DNA of 64,000 nt from Streptomyces sp. ASQP_92 (GCF_025399895.1 NZ_JAODUA010000021.1:39003-103002), one strand, 5' to 3'. Shown: positions 35,124 through 44,073, numbered from the stretch's first letter. Program-made: numbers and translations. Notes: generated by a model from the sequence alone, not told the origin.

Positions 35124-36659
35124 CTATCGGTCCCCGAAGATCGTGCGGTGCCAGTCCTTCGCCGCGACCGCGCTGTTGTCGTACATCACGTGCTTGACCT
35201 GCGTGTACTCCTCGAAGGAGTACGCCGACATGTCCTTTCCGTAGCCACTCGCCCGGTAGCCGCCGTGCGGCATCTCGCTGAGGATCGGGATGTGGTCGTT
35301 GACCCAGACGCAGCCCGCCTTGATCTCGCGGGTGGCCCGGCCCGTGCGGTACACGTCGCGGCTCCAGACGGAGGCGGCGAGGCCGTAGGGGGTGTCGTTG
35401 GCGAGCGCGATGCCCTCGTCGTCGGTGTCGAAGGGCAGCACGACCAGGACCGGGCCGAAGATCTCGGCCTGGACGACCTCGCTGTCCTGGGCGGCGTCGG
35501 CGATGAGGGTGGGCCGGTAGTAGGCGCCCTTGCCCTCGGGGGCCTCGCCGCCGGTGACGATCCGCGCATAGCTCCTGGCCCGCTCGACGAAGGCGGCGAC
35601 GCGGTCGCGGTGGACGTGCGAGATCAGCGGGCCCAGGTCGGTGTCCTCGCGGAACGGGTCGCCGAGACGGACGGTCTCCATCAGGGCGGCGACCTGCTCG
35701 ACGAACGCCTCGTACAGCGGGCGCTGGACGTAGGCGCGGGTGGCGGCGGTGCAGTCCTGGCCCGTGTTGATGAGGGAGGCGGCGACCGCGCCGTGCACGG
35801 CGGCCTCCAGGTCGGCGTCGTCGAAGACCAGGAAGGGGGCCTTGCCGCCGAGCTCCAGATGGAGGCGCTTGACGGTCCGGGTGGCGATCTCGGCGACGCG
35901 CTTGCCGATGCCGGTGGACCCGGTGAACGACGTCATCACGACGTCCGGGTGCCCGACGAGGTGCTCGCCCGCGTCCTTGCCCGCGCCGGAGACGATGTTG
36001 ACGACCCCGTCCGGGATCCCGGCCTCGGCCGCGGCCTGGGCGAACAGGAGCGAGGTGAGCGGGGTGGTCTCGGCGGGCTTGAGGACGATGGTGTTGCCCG
36101 CCGCGATCGCCGGGAGGATCTTCCAGGCGGCCATCTGGAGCGGGTAGTTCCAGGGCGCGATCGAGCCGATGACGCCGAGCGGCTCACGACGTACGTAGGA
36201 GGTGTGGTCGCCGGAGTACTCCCCCGCCGACCTGCCCTCCAGGTGCCGGGCCGCGCCCGCGAAGAAGGCGGTGTTGTCAATGGTGCCGGGCACGTCGAAC
36301 TCCCGGCTCAGCTTGATCGGCTTGCCGCACTGGAGGGACTCGGCCCGGGCGAACTCCTCGGCGCGCTCGGCGAGGACGCCCGCGAACCGGTGGAGGGCGT
36401 CGGAGCGCTCGCCCGGGGTGGCGCCGGACCAGCCGGGGAAGGCCTCCTTGGCGGCGGCGACCGCGGCGTCGACGTCCGCGGGGCCCGCGAGCTCGTAGGT
36501 GTAGACCGTCTCGCCGGTCGCCGGGTCGACGACCGCCTGGTGGCGCCCGGAGGTGCCGGGGCGCAGCCGCCCGCCGATGTACTGGGCGCCCGCCGCGAAG
36601 CGGTCCTGCGCCGGGAAGCGGTCCTCCACGGGGAAGCGATTGCCGGTGTCGGTGTCCAT
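35124..36659 (-). CDS. Gamma-aminobutyraldehyde-type dehydrogenase
   Basis: This 511-residue ALDH has the coenzyme-binding FTGSTGIGKRVAEI, general-base LELGGKAPFLVFDDA and catalytic cysteine in NTGQDCTAATRAYV, followed by EIFGPVLVVLPFDTDDEG. It is close in pattern to the second such dehydrogenase at 42442-43881. As first gene of the pot operon it is inferred to oxidise aminobutyraldehyde or an amine-derived aldehyde. Start at ATG 36659; the next gene potD begins 51 bp downstream. A candidate promoter and operator lie upstream (36702-36768). Confidence 0.92.
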   Translation of the reverse strand: MDTDTGNRFPVEDRFPAQDRFAAGAQYIGGRLRPGTSGRHQAVVDPATGETVYTYELAGPADVDAAVAAAKEAFPGWSGATPGERSDALHRFAGVLAERAEEFARAESLQCGKPIKLSREFDVPGTIDNTAFFAGAARHLEGRSAGEYSGDHTSYVRREPLGVIGSIAPWNYPLQMAAWKILPAIAAGNTIVLKPAETTPLTSLLFAQAAAEAGIPDGVVNIVSGAGKDAGEHLVGHPDVVMTSFTGSTGIGKRVAEIATRTVKRLHLELGGKAPFLVFDDADLEAAVHGAVAASLINTGQDCTAATRAYVQRPLYEAFVEQVAALMETVRLGDPFREDTDLGPLISHVHRDRVAAFVERARSYARIVTGGEAPEGKGAYYRPTLIADAAQDSEVVQAEIFGPVLVVLPFDTDDEGIALANDTPYGLAASVWSRDVYRTGRATREIKAGCVWVNDHIPILSEMPHGGYRASGYGKDMSAYSFEEYTQVKHVMYDNSAVAAKDWHRTIFGDR

Positions 36660-36701
36660 GTCGCCCACGTTCTTCGTAGCTCCAGCTCGATTTGAGTGCC
36701 G

Positions 36702-36768
36702 ATCCTGACAGAGGTGCATCCGGCCAACAAGTGATTCCGTTGTTGCCTTTTGGTTACGCGACGGAATC
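36702..36768 (-). promoter_or_regulatory. Candidate promoter/operator of the ALDH-pot operon
   Basis: On the minus strand, TTGTTG (36725-36730) lies 17 bp upstream of the -10-like CAGGAT (36702-36707). The region carries inverted repeats CAACAA/TTGTTG (36725-36730 and 36740-36745) and GATTCCGT/ACGGAATC (36733-36740 and 36761-36768). The -35 match is modest (3 of 6). Confidence 0.45.
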
Positions 36769-36840
36769 TGTCGACCATGTGTCGCGTCACGGCCCACCTG
36801 GCCCGACGGAGTGTCAGTGGCGCGTGCCAGACTCGCGTGC

Positions 36841-37404
36841 ATGGCAGAGATCATGGGGGACCGCGCGCCACTGGACGAGCTGATCGCGCAGGTCACGAAC
36901 GGTACGCGGATCAAGTTCCTGCACTTCTGGGGACACACGCCCCGGCGGGACGGGTCGCTCGGCCCGAGCTGCTTCAGTCAGTGGTGGCCCTCGCCCTTCA
37001 CCGTGGACGGCGTCGAGTACGCGACGGCCGAGCACTGGATGATGGCGTCCAAGGCGCGCCTGTTCGGCGACGCCGAGGCGGAGCGGGCGGCGCTCACGGC
37101 GGCGAACCCGGCACTCGCCAAGAAGGCCGGGCGCCTGGTCCGGGGCTTCGACGACGCGGTGTGGCGGCGGGAGCGGTACGGAATCGTCCTGGCCGGCAGC
37201 CTGCACAAGTTCGGCCAGGACGAGGCGCTGCGCCGCTATCTGCTGGCCACCGGGGACCGGGTGCTCGTCGAGGCGAGCCCGCTGGACCGTATATGGGGCA
37301 TCGGCCTGGCCGCGGACGCCCCGGAGGCGGAGGATCCCTCACGGTGGCGGGGCCTCAACCTGCTGGGCTTCGCCCTGACCGAGGCCCGCGAGCGGCTGCG
37401 CTGA
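36841..37404 (+). CDS. NADAR family ADP-ribose glycosidase-like protein
   Basis: The 187-residue protein has the NADAR (DUF1768) pattern: IKFLHFWGHTPRRDG near the N-terminus, CFSQWWPSPFTVDGVEYATAEHWMMASKARLFGD, and WGIGLAADAPEAEDPSRWRGLNLLGFALTEAR at the C-terminus. Members hydrolyse N-glycosidic bonds in riboflavin-biosynthesis intermediates or remove ADP-ribose from nucleic acids. The exact substrate here is unknown. A GTG 30 bp upstream is possible, but ATG 36841 gives the family start. It is divergent from the pot operon. Confidence 0.88.
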   Translation: MAEIMGDRAPLDELIAQVTNGTRIKFLHFWGHTPRRDGSLGPSCFSQWWPSPFTVDGVEYATAEHWMMASKARLFGDAEAERAALTAANPALAKKAGRLVRGFDDAVWRRERYGIVLAGSLHKFGQDEALRRYLLATGDRVLVEASPLDRIWGIGLAADAPEAEDPSRWRGLNLLGFALTEARERLR

Positions 37405-37425
37405 GAGCGCGGGCGAGCCCGGCCC

Positions 37426-37460
37426 CGGCGGAGGGGCCCGGTGTACGGGCCCGCCCGCCG
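37426..37460. terminator. Bidirectional hairpin between NADAR and DUF4190 genes
   Basis: A GGGCCCG/CGGGCCC stem (37434-37440, 37446-37452) with a GTGTA loop is extended by flanking CGGCGG and CCGCCG pairing. It lies between two convergent genes and could terminate both. Confidence 0.55.
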
Positions 37461-37503
37461 GGACGGGGTGCGGCGGCTCCTCAAGGGGCCGGGAGGTTGC
37501 TTC

Positions 37504-38229
37504 TCAGCGGGCCGAGTGACTCAGCGACAGGGAGTTCGAGTAGTCGTAGTCGTCACTGCTGGAGTGCGAGGGCGCGTTGACCACGATCACGATCATGAGC
37601 ACGAGGATCACGGCGCCGATGACTATGCCGACGATGCCCATGATGATGCCCGCCAGGGCCTGGCCCCGGTTGTTGGCCTCACCGCGGGCGACCCGGCCCT
37701 TGCCGAGAAACCCGAAGATCAGCGCGAGCGCGCCGAGGACGATGCCGCCGACGCCCCAAGTGCAGATCATCGCCACACAGGCGACGATGCCGAGCACCAT
37801 CGAGGCGGTGCCGAACCCGTTCTGCGGTGGGGTCCCCCCGGTCCAGCCCTGGTAGCCGTAGCCGCTCTGCTGGTTCGGGTACCCGGGGTAGCCCTGGGCG
37901 GTCTGCTGCGGATAGGCGGGGTAGCCGTAACTTCCGGGCGCCGCCTGGCCGGTCGCGGGCGGCGGGGTCGGGGCGCCGAAGCCGGGAGTGGGCTGCGTGC
38001 CCGGAGCCGGCTGCGCGGGCGCACCCTGGTAGGGGCCCTGCGCCGGGGCGGCGCCGGGTGCTCCCATGGGCGGGGCGCCGTTCTGTCCCGTGCCGGGAGC
38101 GCCGGGCATCGCGATGACCGTCTGCTGGTCGTGCACCGGCGGCTTGTCCAGCGGGACCTTGTGCTCCGGCGGAGCCCAGGGGTCGCGGGGCTCCGGGCCT
38201 CCCGAAGGCTGCTGGGTGTTGTCTGACAT
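37504..38229 (-). CDS. DUF4190 domain membrane protein
   Basis: This 241-residue protein has a Pro/Gly/Gln/Tyr-rich cytoplasmic N-terminus (residues 1-140, QGYPGYPNQQSGYGYQG). The DUF4190 hairpin of two membrane helices follows (ASMVLGIVACVAMICTWGVGGIVLGALALIFGFLGKGRVARGE and the GIIMGIVGIVIGAVILVLMIVIVV stretch). A short Ser/Asp tail ends it. The function of DUF4190 proteins is unknown. It is a stand-alone gene divergent from adenosine deaminase. Confidence 0.9.
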   Translation of the reverse strand: MSDNTQQPSGGPEPRDPWAPPEHKVPLDKPPVHDQQTVIAMPGAPGTGQNGAPPMGAPGAAPAQGPYQGAPAQPAPGTQPTPGFGAPTPPPATGQAAPGSYGYPAYPQQTAQGYPGYPNQQSGYGYQGWTGGTPPQNGFGTASMVLGIVACVAMICTWGVGGIVLGALALIFGFLGKGRVARGEANNRGQALAGIIMGIVGIVIGAVILVLMIVIVVNAPSHSSSDDYDYSNSLSLSHSAR

Positions 38230-38367
38230 GGGCCTCCCCCATCGTGGTTCCGTCATGCTACGGCCCCGGGTTCCGGGCGGGTCCGCCCGGCCTACCATGA
38301 TCCCCGACCGGCGAAGGGCGCCCGACGCCGACCGCGAGGACCCTCGCGGCAGACCCCTGGAGGACCC

Positions 38368-39399
38368 ATGACCGATCTGCACCCCTTCATCGCGGGGCTG
38401 CCCAAGGCCGAGCTGCATGTGCACCACGTCGGCTCGGCCTCGCCGCGCATCGTGGCCGAACTGGCCGCCCGGCACGCGGACTCGAAGGTCCCCACCGACC
38501 CCGAGGCGCTCGCCGACTACTTCACGTTCACGGACTTCGCGCACTTCATCGAGGTCTACCTCTCGGTCGTCGACCTGATCCGCACCCCGGAGGACGTGCG
38601 CCTTCTCACCTACGAGGTGGCCCGCGACATGGCCCGGCAGAACATCCGCTACGCCGAGCTGACCATCACGCCCTTCTCCTCCACCCGCCGGGGCATCGAC
38701 GAGCGCGCCTTCATGGACGCGATCGAGGACGCCCGCCGGGCCGCCGAGGCCGAGTTCGGCACGGTGCTGCGCTGGTGCTTCGACATTCCCGGCGAGGCGG
38801 GCCTGGAGGCCGCCGCCGAGACCGCCCGCCTCGCCACCGAGGACGGGGTGCGCCCCGAGGGCCTGGTCTCCTTCGGCCTGGGCGGCCCCGAGATCGGGGT
38901 GCCCCGCCCGCAGTTCAAGCCGTACTTCGACCGGGCCATCGCGGCCGGCCTCCACTCGGTGCCGCACTCGGGGGAGTCCACCGGACCCCAGTCGATCTGG
39001 GACGCGCTGATCGAGCTGCGCGCCGAGCGCATCGGCCACGGCACCAGCGCCACCCAGGATCCGGCGCTGCTCGCGCACCTCGCCGAGCACCGGATCGCCC
39101 TGGAGGTCTGCCCGACGTCCAACCTGGCGACGCGGGTGGTGGCGAACCTGGACGAGCACCCCGTCAAGGAGATGGTGGCCGCGGGTGTCCTCGTGACCAT
39201 CAACAGCGACGACCCGCCCATGTTCGGCAGCGACCTCAACAACGAGTACGCGGTGGCCGCCCGGCTCCTGGACCTGGACGAGCGGGGCGTGGCGGACCTC
39301 GCCAAGAACGCGGTCGAGGCGTCCTTCCTCGACCCGGCGGGCAAGACCAGGCTCGCGGGCGAGATCGACGACTACACCACGAAGTGGCTCACCCGCTGA
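38368..39399 (+). CDS. Adenosine deaminase family protein
   Basis: This 343-residue amidohydrolase-type deaminase has KAELHVHHVGSASP near the N-terminus, SVPHSGESTG, ERIGHGTSATQD, LEVCPTSNLATRVV and VTINSDDPPMFGSDLNNEY, all expected in ADA. The zinc-binding HxH is HVH, and the last aspartate pair is present. The HVHHVGSASP stretch deviates from the common HLHLDGS, so the substrate may not be adenosine itself; adenine or another aminopurine is possible. A 10-bp hairpin follows the gene. SD sequence is GGAGG before ATG 38368. Confidence 0.88.
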   Translation: MTDLHPFIAGLPKAELHVHHVGSASPRIVAELAARHADSKVPTDPEALADYFTFTDFAHFIEVYLSVVDLIRTPEDVRLLTYEVARDMARQNIRYAELTITPFSSTRRGIDERAFMDAIEDARRAAEAEFGTVLRWCFDIPGEAGLEAAAETARLATEDGVRPEGLVSFGLGGPEIGVPRPQFKPYFDRAIAAGLHSVPHSGESTGPQSIWDALIELRAERIGHGTSATQDPALLAHLAEHRIALEVCPTSNLATRVVANLDEHPVKEMVAAGVLVTINSDDPPMFGSDLNNEYAVAARLLDLDERGVADLAKNAVEASFLDPAGKTRLAGEIDDYTTKWLTR

Positions 39400-39419
39400 G
39401 ATCCCGTCTCCCACCACCG

Positions 39420-39446
39420 GGGGCGGGCCCCTCGGCGGCCCGCCCC
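39420..39446 (+). terminator. Terminator of the deaminase gene
   Basis: A 10-bp perfect stem GGGGCGGGCC (39420-39429) pairs with GGCCCGCCCC (39437-39446), with a 7-nt loop, 20 bp after the stop codon. Confidence 0.65.
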
Positions 39447-39569
39447 GGCCCCGGAGCCCCCTCGGCACCGGGAACCCCGGGCGGACCCGCCCCGGTCCGG
39501 TCTCGGCCGGCCGCACCCGTCGCCCGGCCCCGGCTGGCCGCAGCAGTCACGGCTCAGCACAATGACCCC

Positions 39570-40253
39570 ATGCGCACCGTGACAGCCGTGGCCCACCGCG
39601 GCGCCCCGTACCGCGTCCGCGAGAACACGCTCCCCTCCATCGCCTCGGCCCTGGAGCGGGGCGCGGACGCGGTCGAGATCGATGTCCGCACCACGCGCGA
39701 CGGCGTGCCCGTCCTGCTGCACGACGAGACCCTCAAGCGCCTGTGGGACTTCGACCGCCCGCTCGCCCAGCTGCCGTACGACGAGGTCCGCGAGGTGACC
39801 GGCGGCGGGGTGCCCACGCTGCGCCGGGCGCTCATCACGGCCGGCGCGCACCGGGTGCTGATCGATCTGCCCGGCGCCACCGAGGAGTCGCTCCGCACGG
39901 TGGTGAACACGGTCCGCGAATGCGGGGCGGGTGAACGGGTCTACTACTGCGCGGGCCCGGTCGACGCACTGCGGCTGCGCGCCGCCGACCCGGGCGCCGA
40001 GCTCGCCCTGAACTGGGCACGTCCCTTTCTGCCCCGCCCCGCCCTGGTCGACGCCATCAAGCCGCGCTGGCTCAACTTCCGCTTCGGACTGGTGAGTTCG
40101 CCCCTGGTGGAGCGGGCCCACCGGGACGGGATGCTGGTCTCGGCCTGGACCGCGGACACGGCCCGCACCCAGCGCCGCCTGATCGGGTACGGCGTGGACG
40201 CGATCACCACCAACCGGCTGGACGTGCTGCGCGGCATCCTGGCCGGGCACTGA
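39570..40253 (+). CDS. Glycerophosphodiester phosphodiesterase family protein
   Basis: This 227-residue GDPD-fold enzyme begins MRTVTAVAHRGAPYRVRENTLPSIASALERGADAVEIDVRTTRDGVPVLLHDE, with the catalytic AHRG histidine and the EIDVR/HDE metal ligands. It ends with the family's typical VSAWTADTARTQRRLIGYGVDAITTNRLD. It would cleave glycerophosphodiesters from phospholipid breakdown. No signal peptide is seen, so it is likely cytoplasmic. It lies 170 bp after the deaminase gene. Confidence 0.93.
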   Translation: MRTVTAVAHRGAPYRVRENTLPSIASALERGADAVEIDVRTTRDGVPVLLHDETLKRLWDFDRPLAQLPYDEVREVTGGGVPTLRRALITAGAHRVLIDLPGATEESLRTVVNTVRECGAGERVYYCAGPVDALRLRAADPGAELALNWARPFLPRPALVDAIKPRWLNFRFGLVSSPLVERAHRDGMLVSAWTADTARTQRRLIGYGVDAITTNRLDVLRGILAGH

Positions 40254-40285
40254 GGGCCGCGATTCGAGAACCGGGGGCAACAGGG

Positions 40286-40467
40286 GTGGGCACGGAGCGC
40301 TGGGCAGCACGGCTGCGAACGGCGAACGGCCGGGCGGTCGACATCGGCCTCGCCCTGGTGGTGCAGGGGGCGATGTCGATCCCGTGACCGTGTGGGGAGC
40401 CGGGGACACCTTCGCGGCGGGCGATCCGATCTCCACGACGGGCGACCTGGAGCCCCTCACACCGTGA
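40286..40467 (+). other. Gap with no supported gene, possible degraded coding remnant
   Basis: Between GDPD and the next minus-strand gene, two short plus-strand frames occur in different reading frames: GTG 40286 to stop 40387 (33 codons, ending GRAVDIGLALVVQGAMSIP) and GTG 40390 to stop 40467 (25 codons). The first resembles the beginning of a membrane kinase, but this is too short to call. I see no RNA gene here. Confidence 0.25.
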
Positions 40468-40978
40468 CCGGCACCCCTGCGGGCACCCCCATCGCCTCCA
40501 GCGTTTTGATCTTGCGCCGCACCACGGACAGCGGGATCACCCCGAACACCCCGAAGGACATGTCGATCACCGACCACCAGAAGGGGATGCCCCGCACCGG
40601 ACCGCAGATCAGCGCGAGCGGGATGATTCCCGCGCACGCGATCATCCCGAACTCGACGACCCACACGTTGCGTACGGGATCGCGCAGCACCCCGTAGAAG
40701 GCGACGGCGATCACGAGGTGCGCGAAGGCGAGCCAGTCCGTCCCGTACAGCAGGAACGGATACTCGGCGTCGGCGCGGTCGAGCCCGTCCCGCACCCGGT
40801 CGATCCAGGCGCTCAGGCCCGGCAGCCAGTCCCCCACCGGGGTGTGCGCCAACAGGGACTGCGTCCAGCGCAGTTCGTGGACCAGGGGGAAGGCCGTGAG
40901 CCCGCTCAGCACGAGACAGACGACGAACACGACGACCCACACGCGTATACGCCTCAGCAGGGCGCTTCGCTCGCTCAT
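40457..40978 (-). CDS. Hypothetical four-helix membrane protein
   Basis: This 173-residue protein has an Arg-rich N-terminus (MSERSALLRRIRVW) and hydrophobic segments at about 12-32, 84-102, 112-128 and 134-152. A basic tail ends it (VVRRKIKTLEAMGVPAGV). The loop between helices 1 and 2 contains PLVHELRWTQSLLAHTPVGDWLPGL, which faces outside by charge. No domain is recognised. It stands between GDPD and an orphan polyamine-binding protein gene. Function unknown. Confidence 0.8.
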   Translation of the reverse strand: MSERSALLRRIRVWVVVFVVCLVLSGLTAFPLVHELRWTQSLLAHTPVGDWLPGLSAWIDRVRDGLDRADAEYPFLLYGTDWLAFAHLVIAVAFYGVLRDPVRNVWVVEFGMIACAGIIPLALICGPVRGIPFWWSVIDMSFGVFGVIPLSVVRRKIKTLEAMGVPAGVPVTV

Positions 40979-41039
40979 ACCCGCAGCGTACGCCCTGCTT
41001 GAACGTGTTCAAAATGCGAGGCCCGCCCCTAACACCCCT

Positions 41040-42236
41040 CTACAGCCCCACGATCGCGTTCCACCGCTTCGCGAACTCCGCGCGTTCCCCGGAGGTGATG
41101 TCCCGGGCGATCGCGAGGCGCTCGCGCATCGTGTCGTCGGGGAAGATCAGGGGGTTGCCGGCGAGCGCGGCCTCGTCCTTGTCCTTGGAGGAGGCCAGGA
41201 CATCGCGGGCGGCCGGGACAGGGCAGACGTAGTTGACCGACGCGGCCAGTTCGGCCGCGACCTCGGGGTCGTAGTAGTAGTCGACCAGGGCCTCGGCGTT
41301 GGCCTTGTGGTGGGCCAGGTTGGGGATCATCATCGACTCCGCCCACAGCTCCGCGCCCTCCTCGGGGACCACGAACTCGATGTCGGGGTTGTCCGCCTGG
41401 AGCTGGAAGACGTCGCCGCTGTAGGCCTGGCAGGCGAGGACGTCGCCCTTGTTGAGGTCGCTGGTGTAGTCGTTGCCGGTGAAGCGCCGGATCTGCCGGT
41501 TCGCCACCTGCTTCTCGACCTGGTCGCACATCCGGTGGAAGTCGTCCGCGGTCCACTTCGTGATGTCGACGCCGTTGCCCTGCATGAGGAGCGCGAAGGA
41601 CTCGTCGAGGCCGGAGAACAGGGTGACCTTGCCCGCGAGCCGGGGGTCCCACAGATCGCCGACCTGCCGCAGCTCGCGCCCGAGCTTCTTCTTGTTGTAG
41701 GCGATGCCGGTGATGCCGGACTGCCACGGGACGCTGTGCAGGCGCCCGTCGTCGAAGGCGGGGGTGCGCAGTTGGGGGTCGAGGTGGCGGGCGACGTTGG
41801 GCTGCTTGGCGCGGTCCATCTCCTGGACCCAGCCGAGCCGCACGAAGCGGGCCGCCATCCAGTCGCTGATCACCATCAGGTCCCGGCCGGTCTCCTGATG
41901 GTTCATCAGGGCCGGGCTGATCTTCCCGAAGAACTCGTCGTTGTCGTTGATCTCCTCGGTGTACGTGACGGAGATCCCGGTGTTCTTGGTGAAGGCGTCC
42001 AGGGTGGGCCGCCTGGAGGCGTCGTCGTCGTCCACGTCTATGTAGAGCGGCCAGTTGGCGAAGGTGAGAGACCGGTCGTCCGCCGAGCGGTCGCGCCCGG
42101 CCCGCTCGCCCGGGGCCACGTACGCCGCCGGGACCCCGCAACCGGCCAGTGCCGTCAGCGCGGCGCCGCCGCCGAGGGCGCGCAGCAGGGTGCGGCGGGA
42201 GAAGGGAGTGCTGGCGCGGGGCGCGGTCGGTGGCAT
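41040..42236 (-). CDS. Second PotD-like polyamine-binding lipoprotein
   Basis: This 398-residue binding protein has a Tat signal (SRRTLLRALGGGAALTALAGC) with lipobox LAGC. The mature part matches the operon PotD in segments: ANWPLYIDVD, TYTEEINDNDEFFGKI, DWMAARFVRLGWVQEM, RFTGNDYTSDLNKGDVLACQAYSGDV. It has no cognate permease or ATPase nearby, so it may use the PotABC at 30.8-33.7 kb. It is followed by another dehydrogenase gene. Start ATG 42236 fits the signal peptide. Confidence 0.88.
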   Translation of the reverse strand: MPPTAPRASTPFSRRTLLRALGGGAALTALAGCGVPAAYVAPGERAGRDRSADDRSLTFANWPLYIDVDDDDASRRPTLDAFTKNTGISVTYTEEINDNDEFFGKISPALMNHQETGRDLMVISDWMAARFVRLGWVQEMDRAKQPNVARHLDPQLRTPAFDDGRLHSVPWQSGITGIAYNKKKLGRELRQVGDLWDPRLAGKVTLFSGLDESFALLMQGNGVDITKWTADDFHRMCDQVEKQVANRQIRRFTGNDYTSDLNKGDVLACQAYSGDVFQLQADNPDIEFVVPEEGAELWAESMMIPNLAHHKANAEALVDYYYDPEVAAELAASVNYVCPVPAARDVLASSKDKDEAALAGNPLIFPDDTMRERLAIARDITSGERAEFAKRWNAIVGL

Positions 42237-42391
42237 TCCCGCAGGATGCCCGCCCGGGCCCACCCGCTTCAATGGACGCTGCGTCCAGCCCTGCGCCCCA
42301 GGCCGGACACCCTGTCGGGGCGGGCGCGGGCGGACGCGGGCGGACGGGGCCACCGGACCCGGCACCCCGCGACCGGGGGCGGGACGGCGAA

Positions 42392-42420
42392 AGGGGCGGG
42401 GGATCAACTCCCCCGCCCCT
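42392..42420 (-). terminator. Terminator of the second aminobutyraldehyde dehydrogenase gene
   Basis: A perfect 12-bp stem AGGGGCGGGGGA (42392-42403) pairs with TCCCCCGCCCCT (42409-42420), with loop TCAAC. It starts 22 bp after the stop codon, and a T-run follows on the minus strand. Confidence 0.8.
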
Positions 42421-42441
42421 GCGCGTCGTTCAGGCCCCGGC

Positions 42442-43881
42442 TCAGCCCTCGATGGACGTCATCACGTGCTTGATGCGGGTGTAGTCCTCGAAGCCGTACG
42501 CCGAGAGGTCCTTGCCGTAGCCGGACTTCTTGAAGCCGCCGTGCGGCATCTCGGCGACCAGCGGGATGTGGGTGTTGATCCACACACAGCCGAAGTCGAG
42601 GTTCTTGGACATCCGCATGGCGCGCGCGTGGTCCTTGGTCCACACCGAGGAGGCGAGCGCGTACTCGACGCCGTTGGCGTACTCCAGGGCCTGGGCCTCG
42701 TCGGTGAAGGACTGGACGGTGATGACCGGCCCGAACACCTCGTTCTGGATGATCTCGTCGTCCTGCTGGAGGCCGGAGACGACGGTCGGGGCGTAGAAGT
42801 AGCCCTGGTCGCCGACGCGGTGGCCGCCGGCCTCGACCTTGGCGTGCGCGGGCAGGCGCTCGATGAAGCCGCTGACCTGCTGGAGCTGGTTGGCGTTGTT
42901 GAGCGGGCCGTACAGCACGTCCGCGTCGTCCGGCTGCCCGGTCTTGGTGTCGGCGGCGGCCTTGGCGAGCGCGGTCACGAACTCGTCGTGGATCGACTCG
43001 TGCACCAGCACACGGGTGGCGGCGGTGCAGTCCTGACCGGCGTTGAAGTAGCCGGCGACCGCGATGTCCTCGACGGCCTTGGCGAGGTCGGCGTCCTCGA
43101 AGACGACGACCGGGGCCTTGCCGCCCAGCTCCAGGTGGACGCGCTTGACGTCCTTGGAGGCGGACTCGGCGACCTGCATGCCGGCCCGTACCGAACCGGT
43201 GATGGAGGCCATCGCCGGCGTCCGGTGCTCGACCATCGCGCGGCCCGTGTCACGGTCGCCGCAGACGACGTTGAAGACGCCCTTGGGGACGATCGCACCG
43301 ATGATCTCGGCGATCAGAACGGTGGAGGCGGGCGTGGTGTCCGAGGGCTTGAGGACGACGGTGTTGCCCGCCGCGAGCGCCGGGGCGAACTTCCACACGG
43401 CCATCATCATCGGGTAGTTCCACGGCGCGACCTGCGCGCAGACACCGACCGGCTCGCGGCGCACGATCGAGGTCAGACCCTCCATGTACTCGCCGGCGCT
43501 GCGGCCTTCGAGCAGCCGGGCCGCGCCCGCGAAGAAGCGGATCTGGTCCACCATCGGCGGCACTTCTTCGGTGCGGGTGAGCTCGATCGGCTTGCCGGTG
43601 TTCTCCGACTCGGCGGCGATCAGCTCCTCTGCGCGCTCCTCGAAGGCGTCCGCGATCTTGAGCAGCACGCGCTGGCGCTCGGCGGGGGTGCTGTCGCGCC
43701 AGGCGGGGAACGCCGCGGCGGCCGCGGCCATGGCGGCGTCCACGTCCGCCTGGCCGGAGAGCGGCGAGGTCGCGTACGCCTGGCCCGTGGCCGGGTTGAC
43801 CACCTCGATGGTCCGCCCGTCGGCAGCATCGCGGAACTCTCCGTCGATGTAGTTGCGCAAACGACGCAGTTCGGTGGTCAC
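42442..43881 (-). CDS. Second gamma-aminobutyraldehyde-type dehydrogenase
   Basis: This 479-residue ALDH begins VTTELRRLRNYIDGEFRDA. Its motifs include the ASITGSVRAGMQVAE coenzyme segment, LELGGKAPVVVFEDA, and cysteine in FNAGQDCTAATRVLV. It is closely similar in pattern to the dehydrogenase at 35124-36659 but shorter at the N-terminus. GTG 43881 has GGAGG 8 bp upstream, deciding the start. It is divergent from an Lrp-type regulator gene, which may control it. It is inferred to act in polyamine or lysine-derived amine breakdown. Confidence 0.92.
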   Translation of the reverse strand: MTTELRRLRNYIDGEFRDAADGRTIEVVNPATGQAYATSPLSGQADVDAAMAAAAAAFPAWRDSTPAERQRVLLKIADAFEERAEELIAAESENTGKPIELTRTEEVPPMVDQIRFFAGAARLLEGRSAGEYMEGLTSIVRREPVGVCAQVAPWNYPMMMAVWKFAPALAAGNTVVLKPSDTTPASTVLIAEIIGAIVPKGVFNVVCGDRDTGRAMVEHRTPAMASITGSVRAGMQVAESASKDVKRVHLELGGKAPVVVFEDADLAKAVEDIAVAGYFNAGQDCTAATRVLVHESIHDEFVTALAKAAADTKTGQPDDADVLYGPLNNANQLQQVSGFIERLPAHAKVEAGGHRVGDQGYFYAPTVVSGLQQDDEIIQNEVFGPVITVQSFTDEAQALEYANGVEYALASSVWTKDHARAMRMSKNLDFGCVWINTHIPLVAEMPHGGFKKSGYGKDLSAYGFEDYTRIKHVMTSIEG

Positions 43882-44073
43882 TTCGCTGGCCTCCAGGTCC
43901 GTTGTCCGGTGGATGAGTCCGATGGGTGAGACAACCCACCCTAATCGCTCAGGCGACGCTTTCGACAGACCCAACGCCCTCGAACTTCGGATTCAGTTCT
44001 CTGGAGGTCACGGAACAACGAATTTCATCGCTTTGGGGTTGCGGGACGGACGAGTCGGGTGCACAGTTGCTCC

